64,000 nucleotides of DNA. It comes from Flammeovirgaceae bacterium UBA7330. Lineage in GTDB: Bacteria; Bacteroidota; Bacteroidia; Cytophagales; Cyclobacteriaceae. The DNA lies in the NCBI GenBank assembly GCA_002471275.1, contig DKPQ01000017.1, positions 496,001 through 560,000 of the forward strand, written 5' to 3'. This document shows, piece by piece, positions 27,684 through 37,600 of this stretch. The notes below the pieces were generated by a model that saw nothing but the letters and a program-made list of their open reading frames with translations, was not told where the DNA came from and searched no databases. The translations under genes were made by a program, and so were the position numbers. Within the stretch, counting starts at the first letter, position 1. Each line of letters opens with the position of its first letter.

Positions 27684-30662
27684 ATGGCCCAGCAAGAAGA
27701 AGGACTGAAGGATCAGATTTCCGAAGTACTCGAAAAATATTACACTGGTATTCTCAAAGACCAGCTATCTCAGGAAGTGAAATTCATGAATGAGTTGGTG
27801 GATATGGTCAATTCCTTTTATGCCACACCAGCAACCGAACGCACTTTATTTTCAAATTTGGCCAAGTACAAGGCTCAACTTCGTGATGTATTTGAAGAGA
27901 GATGGCAAGAACCGAAAGAGGAAAAAGAGTTCACTCAGCAGTTTCAGGGGTTTGAAGAAGCAATAGATGCTATATTTTCTTCTCTACCATATAGTAAGGT
28001 AAAAGAACAAAAGCAGGAACGTTTTTTTTCTCAGGAAGACGATTCTTTGTTCCTGAAAAGTTTAAAGTTCTTTAAGCGTAGCTTCTTTTTTATTGCCCGG
28101 GTCCCGGTTTCGTTAGCTAACCTGTTTAGAAAATCGAAGCAGAAAAAACGGTACTGGAAGCATAAGATCCTTGTCAGGAACCTGGCCAAATATCATCTTG
28201 AGTTCAAACTCATCCTTGACTTAAAGGCAACGACAGATATTTACTTCACCACATTGACTGATATGTATCTGAATATCAAGTTGTGGGAAGAACAACTGAT
28301 CAATGTTGAAATTGGACAAAAAGAAGTATCCGATGGAGAAGCAACGGTAGATGTTGAGAAGAAACTCAAAGGTCTCAAGAGATCGTTTTCTACAAAGCTT
28401 AAAAACAAGGTGGAAGAGCTTTTGGAACAACGTCTTAACGAATTCCACCTGGACTATGATAAAGTAGGAACCATTGAGTTTCCTAATAAGAGCATCTCGG
28501 ATGCCGAGGTGAATGAAGATATTGAAAAGGCAGAAAAGAGATGGGGAAGGTACAACAGAGAATGGGAAAACACCATATACGCCCTTTTTGAAGAGTGGAG
28601 ATCCGATCTGGATATTTATTCACTCAGAAATTATACGAGAGCCACTTTTGAGGAATATCAAACAGCCCAGTTTCAGAAGTTGGCTGATCAAATTGATCCT
28701 GAGATAACGGTAATAAGATCATTTATTGAAGAATGTGAGGAAACACTCAAGGGCAAGGCTTCATCCGAAGAATGCACAAAATCTCTAAAAAAGGTGGGGT
28801 ACCTGGCTACTAAAAAATTGGACGTGGAGCTTCTTCCAAAGTTTAGTGAAAAGTTGATCAATCAGCACATTGCCAATGTGATCAACAAGCTTGAATTAGA
28901 CATAAAGCACAGGGTAGAGGAGCTTTCGGACGAACATGTGATAGTAAAGACAAGTACTTATGATCGTCCGATAAAGACCGATGATCTAAAACGTATTTCC
29001 CCTTACGAGCTTATTGCGTTTGAAGCACTATCAAAGTTTCAGGAAGAGTTAGAAGATGTAAAGCAGGTATTGTTTTCTACGCTGGAGACTACCAATGCAG
29101 ACATCCAGGACATAGGTCAAATCATTGCTTTCAGTGCGGATTCTGCGGTGTCTGCGATAGAAGATGAAGGCAAAACCAGTGAGGAAGCGATAAAGGTGGC
29201 CAGTGAGGGATTGAAACGTGCGGGAGGCAGACTTACCAAAGCCAGGGAAGAGCTTGAGCAATCCATGGTTGGCAATAGTGAGAAGCTTGAGGGCATCGTG
29301 GATTCATTTTGTGACCATTTGATTGAACTTACGTATAATGAGAATGTTGGGGAACTTCGCCTGAGAATCACAAGAGCTAAAGCAGCCATTCAGGCAGAGG
29401 AGATTAAAGAGGAGATCCGTGAGAAATTCAGAGCCAGAAAGAGCGTTTACAAGGCCAAGTTAGGTTTGCTATATTCCCGTGTTGTTAAATTTTTGACCCG
29501 GGTGAGAGAGAGTTTTGTGCTTACTGCCAGTAAGCCGTCAATCACCCGTCAGGTTTCCGATTTTCTGATGGAGTCACAATTGGCAATTGACAACCTTCCA
29601 CTTATATATCGAAGATTGTATCGCATTGAGCCGCTGGAAGATCTTGAGCTATTTGAAGGTAGAATAGATGAATCACGCAAACTACATGATGCTTTTCAAA
29701 ACTGGAACCAGGGTAGGTATGCGGCTACTACTATTCTGGGTGAGAAATGGGGTGGACTTACTTCTTTTCTAAACTATGCAGTTCAAAGGGAAAATTTTCC
29801 GTATCCAATTGTTCGGTTTGTGCCAAAGCATAATATATATGACGAACAAGGCCTTATTCAGTTAATGAAAGAGGTCTTTCAGAATAACGATTTTGAAAAT
29901 TTAGATCAGGTTGTCGATTATCTTAATGGAGGGATCAAACGGATAGTTATTCTGGAAGATTTACAGAATTTATATTTACGAAAAGTGGGAGGATTTGCAG
30001 CTCTTCAACTTCTATTCCAGTTGGTGACACGCACCTATAACAAGATCTTTTGGATCACCTCCACTACCATTTATACATGGCAATATCTGAGTAAAGCAAT
30101 TCACATCAATGAATACTTTAGTTATTTGATTGAAATGGGAAAGCTTACTGATGAACAAATTGTAAACATTATCTGGAAGCGAAACAGAATAAGTGGATTT
30201 AATATTCAATTTGAGGCTGATGAAGGGCATCAGGAAGACAAACGATTCAAGAAGCTTACAGAAAAAGAGCAGCAACTTCTGCTGAAAAAAGAATATTTCT
30301 CGTCATTAAATGAGTTTGCCAGTAGCAATATTAGTCTGGCACTGATATTTTGGTTGTTATCCACCAAAAGTGTGGACGAAAGGACGATCACCATTGGATC
30401 ATTCAAGAAACCCGATTTAAATTTTATGTCGGTATTATCCATGGATAAAGTGTACACCCTACATGCTCTCATCCTACATGATGGCCTTACAGAATACCAG
30501 CTACAGGAGGTGTTGAATTTAACCGAATCTGCTGCAAGGTTGAATTTGCTTGCGCTGGTAGAGGATGGTATCGTAATGAAAAGAGGGAAGGGGTATATCG
30601 TCAATCCAATTATTTATAGGAATACCATTTCCATGTTGAAAGATAAAAACCTGATACACTGA
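27684..30662 (+). CDS. Coiled-coil protein with degenerate P-loop ATPase module and winged helix
   Basis: A 992-residue protein I cannot assign to a named family. Residues 1-650 are mostly long charged helices, with one hydrophobic/basic amphipathic stretch near 129-156. Residues 680-840 look like an AAA/STAND-type nucleotide-binding fold. A Walker-A-like loop GEKWGGLTS (686-694) has Leu692 where the catalytic Lys should be. A Walker-B-like strand RIVILEDLQNL (753-763) has the acidic pair as ED, and a sensor-like strand KIFWITSTT is at 787-795. Residues 918-985 form a winged-helix lid (LTEYQLQEVLNLTESAARLNLL, then VEDGIVMKRG). The TGA overlaps the ATG of the MscS channel gene by one base, so the two are translationally coupled. 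Controlling or anchoring the channel is inferred from context only. Confidence 0.8.
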   Translation: MAQQEEGLKDQISEVLEKYYTGILKDQLSQEVKFMNELVDMVNSFYATPATERTLFSNLAKYKAQLRDVFEERWQEPKEEKEFTQQFQGFEEAIDAIFSSLPYSKVKEQKQERFFSQEDDSLFLKSLKFFKRSFFFIARVPVSLANLFRKSKQKKRYWKHKILVRNLAKYHLEFKLILDLKATTDIYFTTLTDMYLNIKLWEEQLINVEIGQKEVSDGEATVDVEKKLKGLKRSFSTKLKNKVEELLEQRLNEFHLDYDKVGTIEFPNKSISDAEVNEDIEKAEKRWGRYNREWENTIYALFEEWRSDLDIYSLRNYTRATFEEYQTAQFQKLADQIDPEITVIRSFIEECEETLKGKASSEECTKSLKKVGYLATKKLDVELLPKFSEKLINQHIANVINKLELDIKHRVEELSDEHVIVKTSTYDRPIKTDDLKRISPYELIAFEALSKFQEELEDVKQVLFSTLETTNADIQDIGQIIAFSADSAVSAIEDEGKTSEEAIKVASEGLKRAGGRLTKAREELEQSMVGNSEKLEGIVDSFCDHLIELTYNENVGELRLRITRAKAAIQAEEIKEEIREKFRARKSVYKAKLGLLYSRVVKFLTRVRESFVLTASKPSITRQVSDFLMESQLAIDNLPLIYRRLYRIEPLEDLELFEGRIDESRKLHDAFQNWNQGRYAATTILGEKWGGLTSFLNYAVQRENFPYPIVRFVPKHNIYDEQGLIQLMKEVFQNNDFENLDQVVDYLNGGIKRIVILEDLQNLYLRKVGGFAALQLLFQLVTRTYNKIFWITSTTIYTWQYLSKAIHINEYFSYLIEMGKLTDEQIVNIIWKRNRISGFNIQFEADEGHQEDKRFKKLTEKEQQLLLKKEYFSSLNEFASSNISLALIFWLLSTKSVDERTITIGSFKKPDLNFMSVLSMDKVYTLHALILHDGLTEYQLQEVLNLTESAARLNLLALVEDGIVMKRGKGYIVNPIIYRNTISMLKDKNLIH

Positions 30663-31651
30663 TGAAAAAGCTATTATTAAACTTATTCTTTTTGTGTTTT
30701 ATTGGAGGCGTATATGCTCAGCAAATACCTCTAGACCTATCCGGTAGTGATTCCAGTGCTATACAGGATCAACCAATTCAAAGTGCGGATACGGATTCCA
30801 AAAAGTCTAATCCAATGCTTTTTTCGACTAATGATGCTTTGACGCCTCCTTCATTGGGTGAAATCATTTCTCTACCGAAGATTTTCTGGTCCATGGTATT
30901 CCTGCTGGCCGGGTATTTTCTAATCAAGATCATTTCCAGGATCCTTGAAGTTTTTGCGGAGCGGAGTACTAAATACCGAATTACCATCAAGAGCTTTATC
31001 CCTGTAGTAAAGATCATGGGGTGGATTGGGTTGATATTTATTGTGGTGGCAGGTATTTTTCAACCCCCGGCAGCCACCTTGTTGGCTTTCTCAGCATCCA
31101 TTGGCGTCGCTGTGGGTTTTGCATCACAAGACATACTCAAAAATATTTTTGGTGGTGTGATGATCCTATTCGATCGACCCTTCAAATCAGGAGATAAAAT
31201 CGATGTAGGAGGCTTTTATGGCGAAGTAGTTGAAATCGGTTTAAGATCAACACGTATTGTAACTCCTGATGACAACCTGGTGTCTATCCCAAATGGCGAG
31301 ATCATGAATAAGTCAGTGTCTAATGCCAATGCAGGAGAAGCCAATTGTCAGGTAGTAGCAGAAATCTACTTACCCATTGATGCCGATACTGCGCAATGCC
31401 GATCCATCGCCACACAAACAGCGATGGTTTCCAGGTATGTATACTTAAATAAACCTATTGTGGTCGTTTTTACCAACGAATTCAAGGACCGGAAGTCTTT
31501 GCTTAAGATGAAAATAAAAGCATACGTTCTGGATATCAGGGATGAGTTTAAGTTCAAAAGTGAAATGACTGAGGTAGTGATCAAAAAGTTATTATCCGAG
31601 AAAATCCTCCAGATACATGATGATCTGGAGACCAAGTACAGCAGTGTTTAA
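30662..31651 (+). CDS. Small-conductance mechanosensitive channel (MscS family)
   Basis: A 329-residue inner-membrane channel of about E. coli MscS size. A signal peptide (1-19, ending VYAQ) and a short periplasmic segment precede three membrane helices. The third, pore-lining helix is Gly/Ala-rich (TLLAFSASIGVAVGFASQDI), followed by the beta-domain signature FGGVMILFDRPFKSGDKI. The C-terminal cytoplasmic vestibule domain is complete. It overlaps the preceding 992-residue gene in a TGATG, implying coupled synthesis, which is unusual for an MscS gene and suggests the two proteins work together. Confidence 0.94.
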   Translation: MKKLLLNLFFLCFIGGVYAQQIPLDLSGSDSSAIQDQPIQSADTDSKKSNPMLFSTNDALTPPSLGEIISLPKIFWSMVFLLAGYFLIKIISRILEVFAERSTKYRITIKSFIPVVKIMGWIGLIFIVVAGIFQPPAATLLAFSASIGVAVGFASQDILKNIFGGVMILFDRPFKSGDKIDVGGFYGEVVEIGLRSTRIVTPDDNLVSIPNGEIMNKSVSNANAGEANCQVVAEIYLPIDADTAQCRSIATQTAMVSRYVYLNKPIVVVFTNEFKDRKSLLKMKIKAYVLDIRDEFKFKSEMTEVVIKKLLSEKILQIHDDLETKYSSV

Positions 31652-31805
31652 AGTAAAAACACAAGAATTTGGTTAGGTCATGAGAGTGAAGGGGAACATC
31701 AACTATACAAGATTTGTTATCGTGTGATTCAGCCGGGATATTTTTCTGGTACAGCATTCGGGTTGAAATCTTATCAATATCCAATAGGTAACTGTTAAAA
31801 ATATT

Positions 31806-32333
31806 ATGGAACAAATTACGCTGGGGTCTGGCTGCTTTTGGTGTACAGAAGCTGTTTTTACAAGGTTAAAGGGAATTGAATCTGCTGTTTCCGGTTACTC
31901 GGGGGGATTTAAGTCTGATCCCACTTACGAAGAAGTTTGCTCGGGCTCAACTGGTCACGCAGAGGTTGTTCAGGTGACCTATGATGAGAAAGAAATTTCT
32001 GTTGAAGAGATTCTGGAAGTATTTTGGAAAACCCATGACCCTACCACTTTAAATCGTCAGGGAAATGATGTGGGTACACAATACCGTTCAGCGGTTTTCT
32101 ATCATAATGATAAGCAGAGAGATGTGGCGACCGCACTTAAGAAAAAATTAGATGAGTCAGGTGCATGGTCTGATCCAATTGTTACGGAGGTCACTCCCTT
32201 TGAACAATTTTATCCTGCTGAAGACTATCATAGCAACTATTTTGAGCAACATGGGATGCAGCCTTACTGTCAGTTCGTAGTTGCACCAAAAGTTGAGAAA
32301 TTCAAGCAGGTCTTTAAAGAGAAGCTAAAATAA
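31806..32333 (+). CDS. msrA: Peptide-methionine (S)-S-oxide reductase
   Basis: Repairs oxidised methionine in proteins. The catalytic Cys10 lies in the signature GSGCFWCTEAVF; Cys13 and the segment WKTHDPTTLNRQGNDVGTQYRS are also diagnostic. The 175-residue length is typical of the short cytosolic form, and there is no signal peptide or fused MsrB. It stands alone, convergent with the TPR gene across a terminator. Confidence 0.97.
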   Translation: MEQITLGSGCFWCTEAVFTRLKGIESAVSGYSGGFKSDPTYEEVCSGSTGHAEVVQVTYDEKEISVEEILEVFWKTHDPTTLNRQGNDVGTQYRSAVFYHNDKQRDVATALKKKLDESGAWSDPIVTEVTPFEQFYPAEDYHSNYFEQHGMQPYCQFVVAPKVEKFKQVFKEKLK

Positions 32334-32362
32334 AAAAGAGGGTCCTCATAAGAGCAACCCTC
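32332..32362 (-). terminator. Intrinsic terminator of the TPR gene at 32382
   Basis: On the minus strand GAGGGT/ACCCTC arms (32357-32362 with 32338-32343) enclose a loop with a further CTC/GAG pairing, followed by a T6 tract (the A run 32332-32337 on +). It lies 20 bases past the stop of the TPR gene. Confidence 0.65.
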
Positions 32363-32381
32363 CAGCCTACATAAAAAAATG

Positions 32382-32927
32382 TTAACGTAAGTAAGAAATC
32401 TTCTTTTGCAGGTCGCTGACATCTGCAGAAAAGTTAGCATCCTTTTTAGCAACAATCGCCAGGTAGTATGCTTCAATCGCTCTTTTGTTGTCTCCTATGG
32501 AATGGTAATAAGCTCCCAGTTTATCCAGGTTTTCTATAGCTTGTTTTGATTCCCAGACCTTTTTCTGGAGATGTCTGCTGTCATACCAGAAGTTCTGTTT
32601 TTTCCCGACCAGGATCCCTTCATAATATTGTTGAAGTGCTTTTCTGTACTGCTTGACAGATTTATAGTAGTCACCTTTTATCTCATAATTGGATGGATCA
32701 GGATTGATTTCAATCGATTTGTTGATCCACTCCATGGCCTGATCAATATTCTGCTCCTTTTTAAAACATTTTTGGGCACTTTCCGCGAGGACTTTCCAAT
32801 CACTGGAACTGGATTCAACAGCCTCACGGGCTTTTTCTACTACTTTACTTTCAGGGTCACTTGAAAAAGCGCTTGTTGAGATTACTACTGCCATGAATGC
32901 AACCAAGGTTGTTTTTAAATTTTTCAT
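32382..32927 (-). CDS. Secreted TPR-repeat protein
   Basis: A 181-residue exported protein. The ATG at 32927 (MKNLKTTLVAFMAVVISTSAFS) gives a good signal peptide; the frame is open to 32960 but adds only polar residues. Three TPR-like units follow (IDQAMEWINKSIEINPDPSNY, YRKALQQYYEGILVGKK, NKRAIEAYYLAIVAKK). No enzymatic motif is seen. It is a single-gene unit with its own terminator. Confidence 0.85.
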   Translation of the reverse strand: MKNLKTTLVAFMAVVISTSAFSSDPESKVVEKAREAVESSSSDWKVLAESAQKCFKKEQNIDQAMEWINKSIEINPDPSNYEIKGDYYKSVKQYRKALQQYYEGILVGKKQNFWYDSRHLQKKVWESKQAIENLDKLGAYYHSIGDNKRAIEAYYLAIVAKKDANFSADVSDLQKKISYLR

Positions 32928-33138
32928 AATTTCAGTGTTTTGAGTTTTAACCGATGCCAATTCGGTAAGAGAAATCTGTACCAGTTTTGTAACTATCTGA
33001 TAATCAAATTTTTGGTAAAAACAAGCTTGAAAACTCGTGTTCAGAGGAGGTCAAAAAGTGGTCGGAACCGAACATTTTTGGCCGGACTTAAGAGGCAAAA
33101 GGTTACACCCTTTTTTACAATTTATTTTTATTCAATGA

Positions 33139-34344
33139 TCAATCAAATAGCCGGAGCTGTTTATCGACGGGAGGTTTGGCATCGCCAAAGACGGTTTTTC
33201 CTCCATATCTCCAGCTGTGTTTTCTTTCGTGATTGATTACATCCTGAAGATCACCATTCGGGATAAAGTCTTTTTCCATCTTTTGTGCGGCTGTTGAGAG
33301 TGCCTGGATGGCTTTGGCTTTATCAGAATTTCCCAGCTTAGCCTTGTCAATGGCCTTCCTCAAAGTATCAATACTTTCATCATAGGTCTTTGTTGGAACA
33401 GGGAAGGGGTGGCCGTCTTTTCCTCCATGTGCAAACGAGTATCTTGCAGGATCGCTAAACCGGGAGGGGGTACCATGGATTACTTCACTAACCAGGGTTA
33501 ATGACTGCAATGTCCTTGGGCCAAGCCCTTCTACAAGCAAAAGCTCCTCAAAGTTTTTCATCGGAAGGTCCTTGGCAAGCGCCAGGACGGTTCCCAGTCT
33601 CTTCAAATCCACATCTTTGTTTCTTACCTCGTGATGACGCGGCATAAAGATCTTTTTGATCTCGGTGAGCATCTTTTCCGGTTGCTCCCCTGTGATCTCC
33701 AGTATGCCTGATTTGGTAGTGGAAGCTTCCCTGGCTGTCAGGTTTAGGATAGATCCTTGATTTTGACCATATATAAAGGCATGAGGTGTTTCTACAAAGC
33801 TCTTCAGGTGTGATGAATGCCAGTGATATCGTCTGGCATATCCACTTTGCCCATTCATTCCTTGCTGGATGACAGCCCATTCACCGTCTTTGGTCACCAC
33901 AAATGAATGCAGATAGATCTGGAAACCATCCTGGATGGCGGTGTTGTCCACTTTAGCAGAAAGGCGACTACTTCTGACCAACTCTGTGCCATTGAGACCT
34001 GTTTTATTCGCAATAGCCAGGAGTTCATCCGGTGTCTTTCTGGAGTGTTTGCCTCTTCCACCACATACATAGATGCCCAGATCGTTTACCATGGGATTGA
34101 GTGCCGACTTCAATGCGCCCATCACTGAAGTGGTAATGCCTGATGAATGCCAGTCCATTCCGAGCACACACCCCAAAGATTGAAACCAGGCTGGATCGCT
34201 CAGACGGGTGATGACCTCCGACCTTCCATAATCCATGGCAATGGCTTCGATGATTGCACCACCTAGCTTGGCCATTCGCTCAGACAGCCACCGGGGGACG
34301 CGGCCTCCATGTAAGGGAAGATCGGCATATCCTGATCTGTTCAT
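33139..34344 (-). CDS. DUF763 family protein
   Basis: A 401-residue cytosolic protein matching DUF763, a family of unknown function found mostly in archaea and scattered bacteria. The N-terminus MNRSGYADLPLHGGRVPRWL and the segment YHWHSSHLKSFVETPHAFI are characteristic. A helix-hairpin-helix-like element, ELLLVEGLGPRTLQSL, lies at 267-282, and many conserved His, Asp and Glu residues are present. Together they suggest a DNA-acting, perhaps nuclease-type, protein; this is inference. It follows the DnaE2-like polymerase and the 76-residue gene on the same strand with a 35-base gap, so it may belong to that repair operon. Confidence 0.88.
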   Translation of the reverse strand: MNRSGYADLPLHGGRVPRWLSERMAKLGGAIIEAIAMDYGRSEVITRLSDPAWFQSLGCVLGMDWHSSGITTSVMGALKSALNPMVNDLGIYVCGGRGKHSRKTPDELLAIANKTGLNGTELVRSSRLSAKVDNTAIQDGFQIYLHSFVVTKDGEWAVIQQGMNGQSGYARRYHWHSSHLKSFVETPHAFIYGQNQGSILNLTAREASTTKSGILEITGEQPEKMLTEIKKIFMPRHHEVRNKDVDLKRLGTVLALAKDLPMKNFEELLLVEGLGPRTLQSLTLVSEVIHGTPSRFSDPARYSFAHGGKDGHPFPVPTKTYDESIDTLRKAIDKAKLGNSDKAKAIQALSTAAQKMEKDFIPNGDLQDVINHERKHSWRYGGKTVFGDAKPPVDKQLRLFD

Positions 34345-34379
34345 GAGATTTGAAACTATTTATGGAATGTATTCAGGTA

Positions 34380-34610
34380 TTAACCTATAAACTTCAGCAC
34401 CGTAATTAATAGAGCCAGCACCGTAAAGCCAATACCCATCATCCATTGAAGAATAGAGAATCGCTGATCAATATGGGAAAATCGTTGGTCAATATAGCTT
34501 TTAAAATCTTCCATTCTGAATTCCAGAATTTGTAGCAGGGCATCTGAGGACTCTTTTCCTGCTTGTTGCTCTAATTTACGAAGTTCTTCATTCAATTGTT
34601 TAATATCCAT
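34380..34610 (-). CDS. Small coiled-coil membrane protein downstream of DnaE2-like gene
   Basis: A 76-residue protein. Residues 1-50 are a charged amphipathic helix with the repeated unit FSHIDQRF/YIDQRF, and residues 53-75 are one transmembrane helix (ILQWMMGIGFTVLALLITVL). No family is recognised; the layout resembles small tail-anchored coiled-coil proteins. Its ATG lies 2 bases after the polymerase stop codon, so it is very likely co-transcribed with the polymerase gene. Confidence 0.7.
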   Translation of the reverse strand: MDIKQLNEELRKLEQQAGKESSDALLQILEFRMEDFKSYIDQRFSHIDQRFSILQWMMGIGFTVLALLITVLKFIG

Positions 34611-34612
34611 GG

Positions 34613-37600
34613 CTAATTCAATTTAAGAGTTATAGGTTCTTGAGCATATTTATCTTTCATGGGGAGCTTGTCCATCCAGTCTACCTCGATCATCGGATAC
34701 CCAAAATCTTCCACAACCTTGCCTGTCAACCGGTAAAACCCCCGTCCGCGAAATGGAAACCTTTTGGCGACAGGAGGAAAGTTGACCGTGTCGAAAACTT
34801 TACCCTTCTGATCGTAAAAAGTGCCGAAGTGCATCCGCTTGCCATCTTTGGTGCTGGTGTCTTTCGTGGTGACGAGGTAGCCCACCATTTCCACTTTTTG
34901 ATGAAGCTTTTTCATCAGTTCCTCGGAAAAGGTGTTGCCCAGGTCCTGGCTTTGCAAAAGCCTGAAGGGGTCGCATAGAGGAAACCCAAGCAGCTCAATT
35001 TCATCATAGGAATCTTCGAATAAATGATGCTGCAAGTGGGGTAGTTGATAGTTTTCAGGTTCTTCATTGAAGAGATCAGGTAGGTACTGTTTGTTGCTTT
35101 TCTGGCCAAAATAAAGCTGAGCCTTCCACAGCAGTTCCTTTTTGCTCTTGCCGGTAAAACGAAACGCTCCAACCCGAATCAGTATCCGGATCTGCTCCAG
35201 ACCTACAGGTACCCTGCGGATAAAATTATCCATGCTGAGATAAGGACCATTTCGGATTCGCTCGGGAGCGATATGCTGGGCTATTTTGGTTTCTAAATCC
35301 TTGAGATGGATGAACCCTATGTAGATCCTTTTACCGTATATATTGGTGAAATAGTCCGAATGATTGATACAGGGAGCCTGTATCTCAGCCCCCCACATAC
35401 GGGCTTCATGAAAATAGAATTCGGTCTTGTAGAAGCCCCCGAAATTGTTGATCACACCGACCATAAACTCCAGGGGATAGTGTGCCTTGAGGTAGAGACT
35501 TTGATAGCTCTCCACGGCATAGCTGGCTGAGTGACCTTTGGAGAAGGAATACCCGGCAAAGCTCTCAATCTCATACCAGACCCGGTCTGTCACATGCTGA
35601 GGATATCCTCTTTGCTGGCAGTTGATGAAAAACTGGTCCCTGACACGCTGGAATTCAGCTCGTGATCGATACTTCCCTGACATGCCTCTTCGGAGGACAT
35701 CCGCTTCTGTGAGTGTGAGTCCACCAAAATGATGGGCCACCTTGATCACATCCTCCTGGTAGACCATCACCCCGTATGTATCGTCCATTAGCTCATCCAT
35801 TTGAGGGTGGATCGATTCGTAACTCTTGCCTGCTTTGCGTAAGTGATGCCGCTCGATGTAGGCTCGCATCATCCCTGACCTGGCCACTCCCGGCCGGATG
35901 ATCGAGCTGGCTGCCACCAGTGTCAGGTAATCATCACACTCCAGCTTGCCCAGCAGCATCCGCATGGCCGGCGACTCCACATAGAAGCAACCCATACAAT
36001 TGCCTTTAGCCAGAAGCTTTTTGATCTCTACGTCCTTCTTGAAATCATGGAACCGGTCGATGTTTTCTTTGATGCCCTGGTTTTTTTCCACCAGTTCGAT
36101 CGTGTCTTTGATGTGCCCCAGCCCGCGCTGACTGAGGATGTCAAACTTGTAGATGCCGATATCCTCTGCATTGTGCATTTCAAAATGAACAACGGGGTAG
36201 CCCTTGGGTGGCAGATCAAGGGCCGTATACTGATAGATCGGTTTTTCTGTGATCAATACTCCACCTGCGTGAATGGACAGGTGGTTGGGCATCCCTTTGA
36301 TCAGCTCGGCATACTGGAAGATAAGCTGGGTGATCCGGTCATTTTTGTATTGGTCGGGGTAGGGATAGGCCACGATCTTGTCGATCTCTTCTTTTGGGAG
36401 TCCAAATACTTTGCCCAGCTCCCGGATATTTGACCTGCGCTGATAGGTGGTATGTGTACCTAAAAGAGCGACATGGTTGCTGTCGTACTTCTGAAAAATG
36501 TATTCATAGATCTGGTCGCGGTCTTTCCACGAAAAATCCATGTCGAAGTCGGGTGGGGAGGTACGCTCCGGGTTGAGGAACCGCTCAAAGTAGAGGTCCA
36601 GCTCGATGGGGTCCGTATTGGTGATGTCCAGACAATAGGCGATCAGGCTGTTGGCTCCACTACCGCGCCCTACATAGGAAAAACCCATCTCTTTGGCATG
36701 TCTGACAATGTCGTAGCTGATGAGGTAGTATGTCTCGAAGTTTTTTTTTCTGATGATGTCAATCTCCCGCTCGAAGCGCTCATCTGTAATGGCATTGATC
36801 CGGTCACCGTATTTCTGAAGGTAGCCCTCCCTGGCTTTGGATAGCAGTATCTCATGGTCCTGCGCCTGACTGGTGGTGAAATACTTTTTGTTTTTGTCAG
36901 TACCCAGCTTCAGGGTGAGCGTGCAGTCTTCGACCAGCATGTTCGCATTGCGGATCAGGTCAGGAAAATTTTTGAATATCATTCGGAAATCCCTCTCACT
37001 CAGCATGACTTCAGAAGGCTGTGCCTGCAGCTCAGCAGGCAGCTTGCTAAGCAGCGTATTTTCTCCAATTGAGCGTAGGAGCCGGTGGATATTAAAGCTT
37101 CGGGTGCTGGCTGATGATCCTTTGGTATCCGGGTGGAAGGTGACTGGCTGCCAGGCTACCATTTTGTGGATGAACTTGCGATAGGGGCTCAATACAATCT
37201 TATTGAGTTCCTGCTGACGGATGCCAATCCATTCGTTCTCTCTTAACCGTTCCGGAATACTATGAATCGGATATACAATGTAAGCCTGCTCAAACTCAGG
37301 AGCCCTTTTGGGGAGCAGCTTGCTGGTTCGTTTATGAAAAGAGAGGTACCTGTTGAGTTCCTCAAATCCGTGGTTGTTGAGCGCCAGTCCGATGTACAGG
37401 AGTTTATTATTTTCCCTGAATTCTATGCCTACTCCAATATCCAGCTCCCATTCCTTGCGCTGTTCCCTGCAGATACGCAGCAATTCGATATATCCGGATG
37501 TATTGTTAATATCTGTGAGGATGAGCTTATGGATGCCATTTCTTTTGGCTTCATTGAAGAGTTCCTGGATGGAGAGCACTCCATATTGGAAGGAAAAATA

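Noticed and set aside
36047..36844. Several 120-codon open frames on the + strand opposite the DnaE2-like gene
   Set aside because: They overlap the catalytic region of a clear polymerase on the other strand and have no recognisable motifs.
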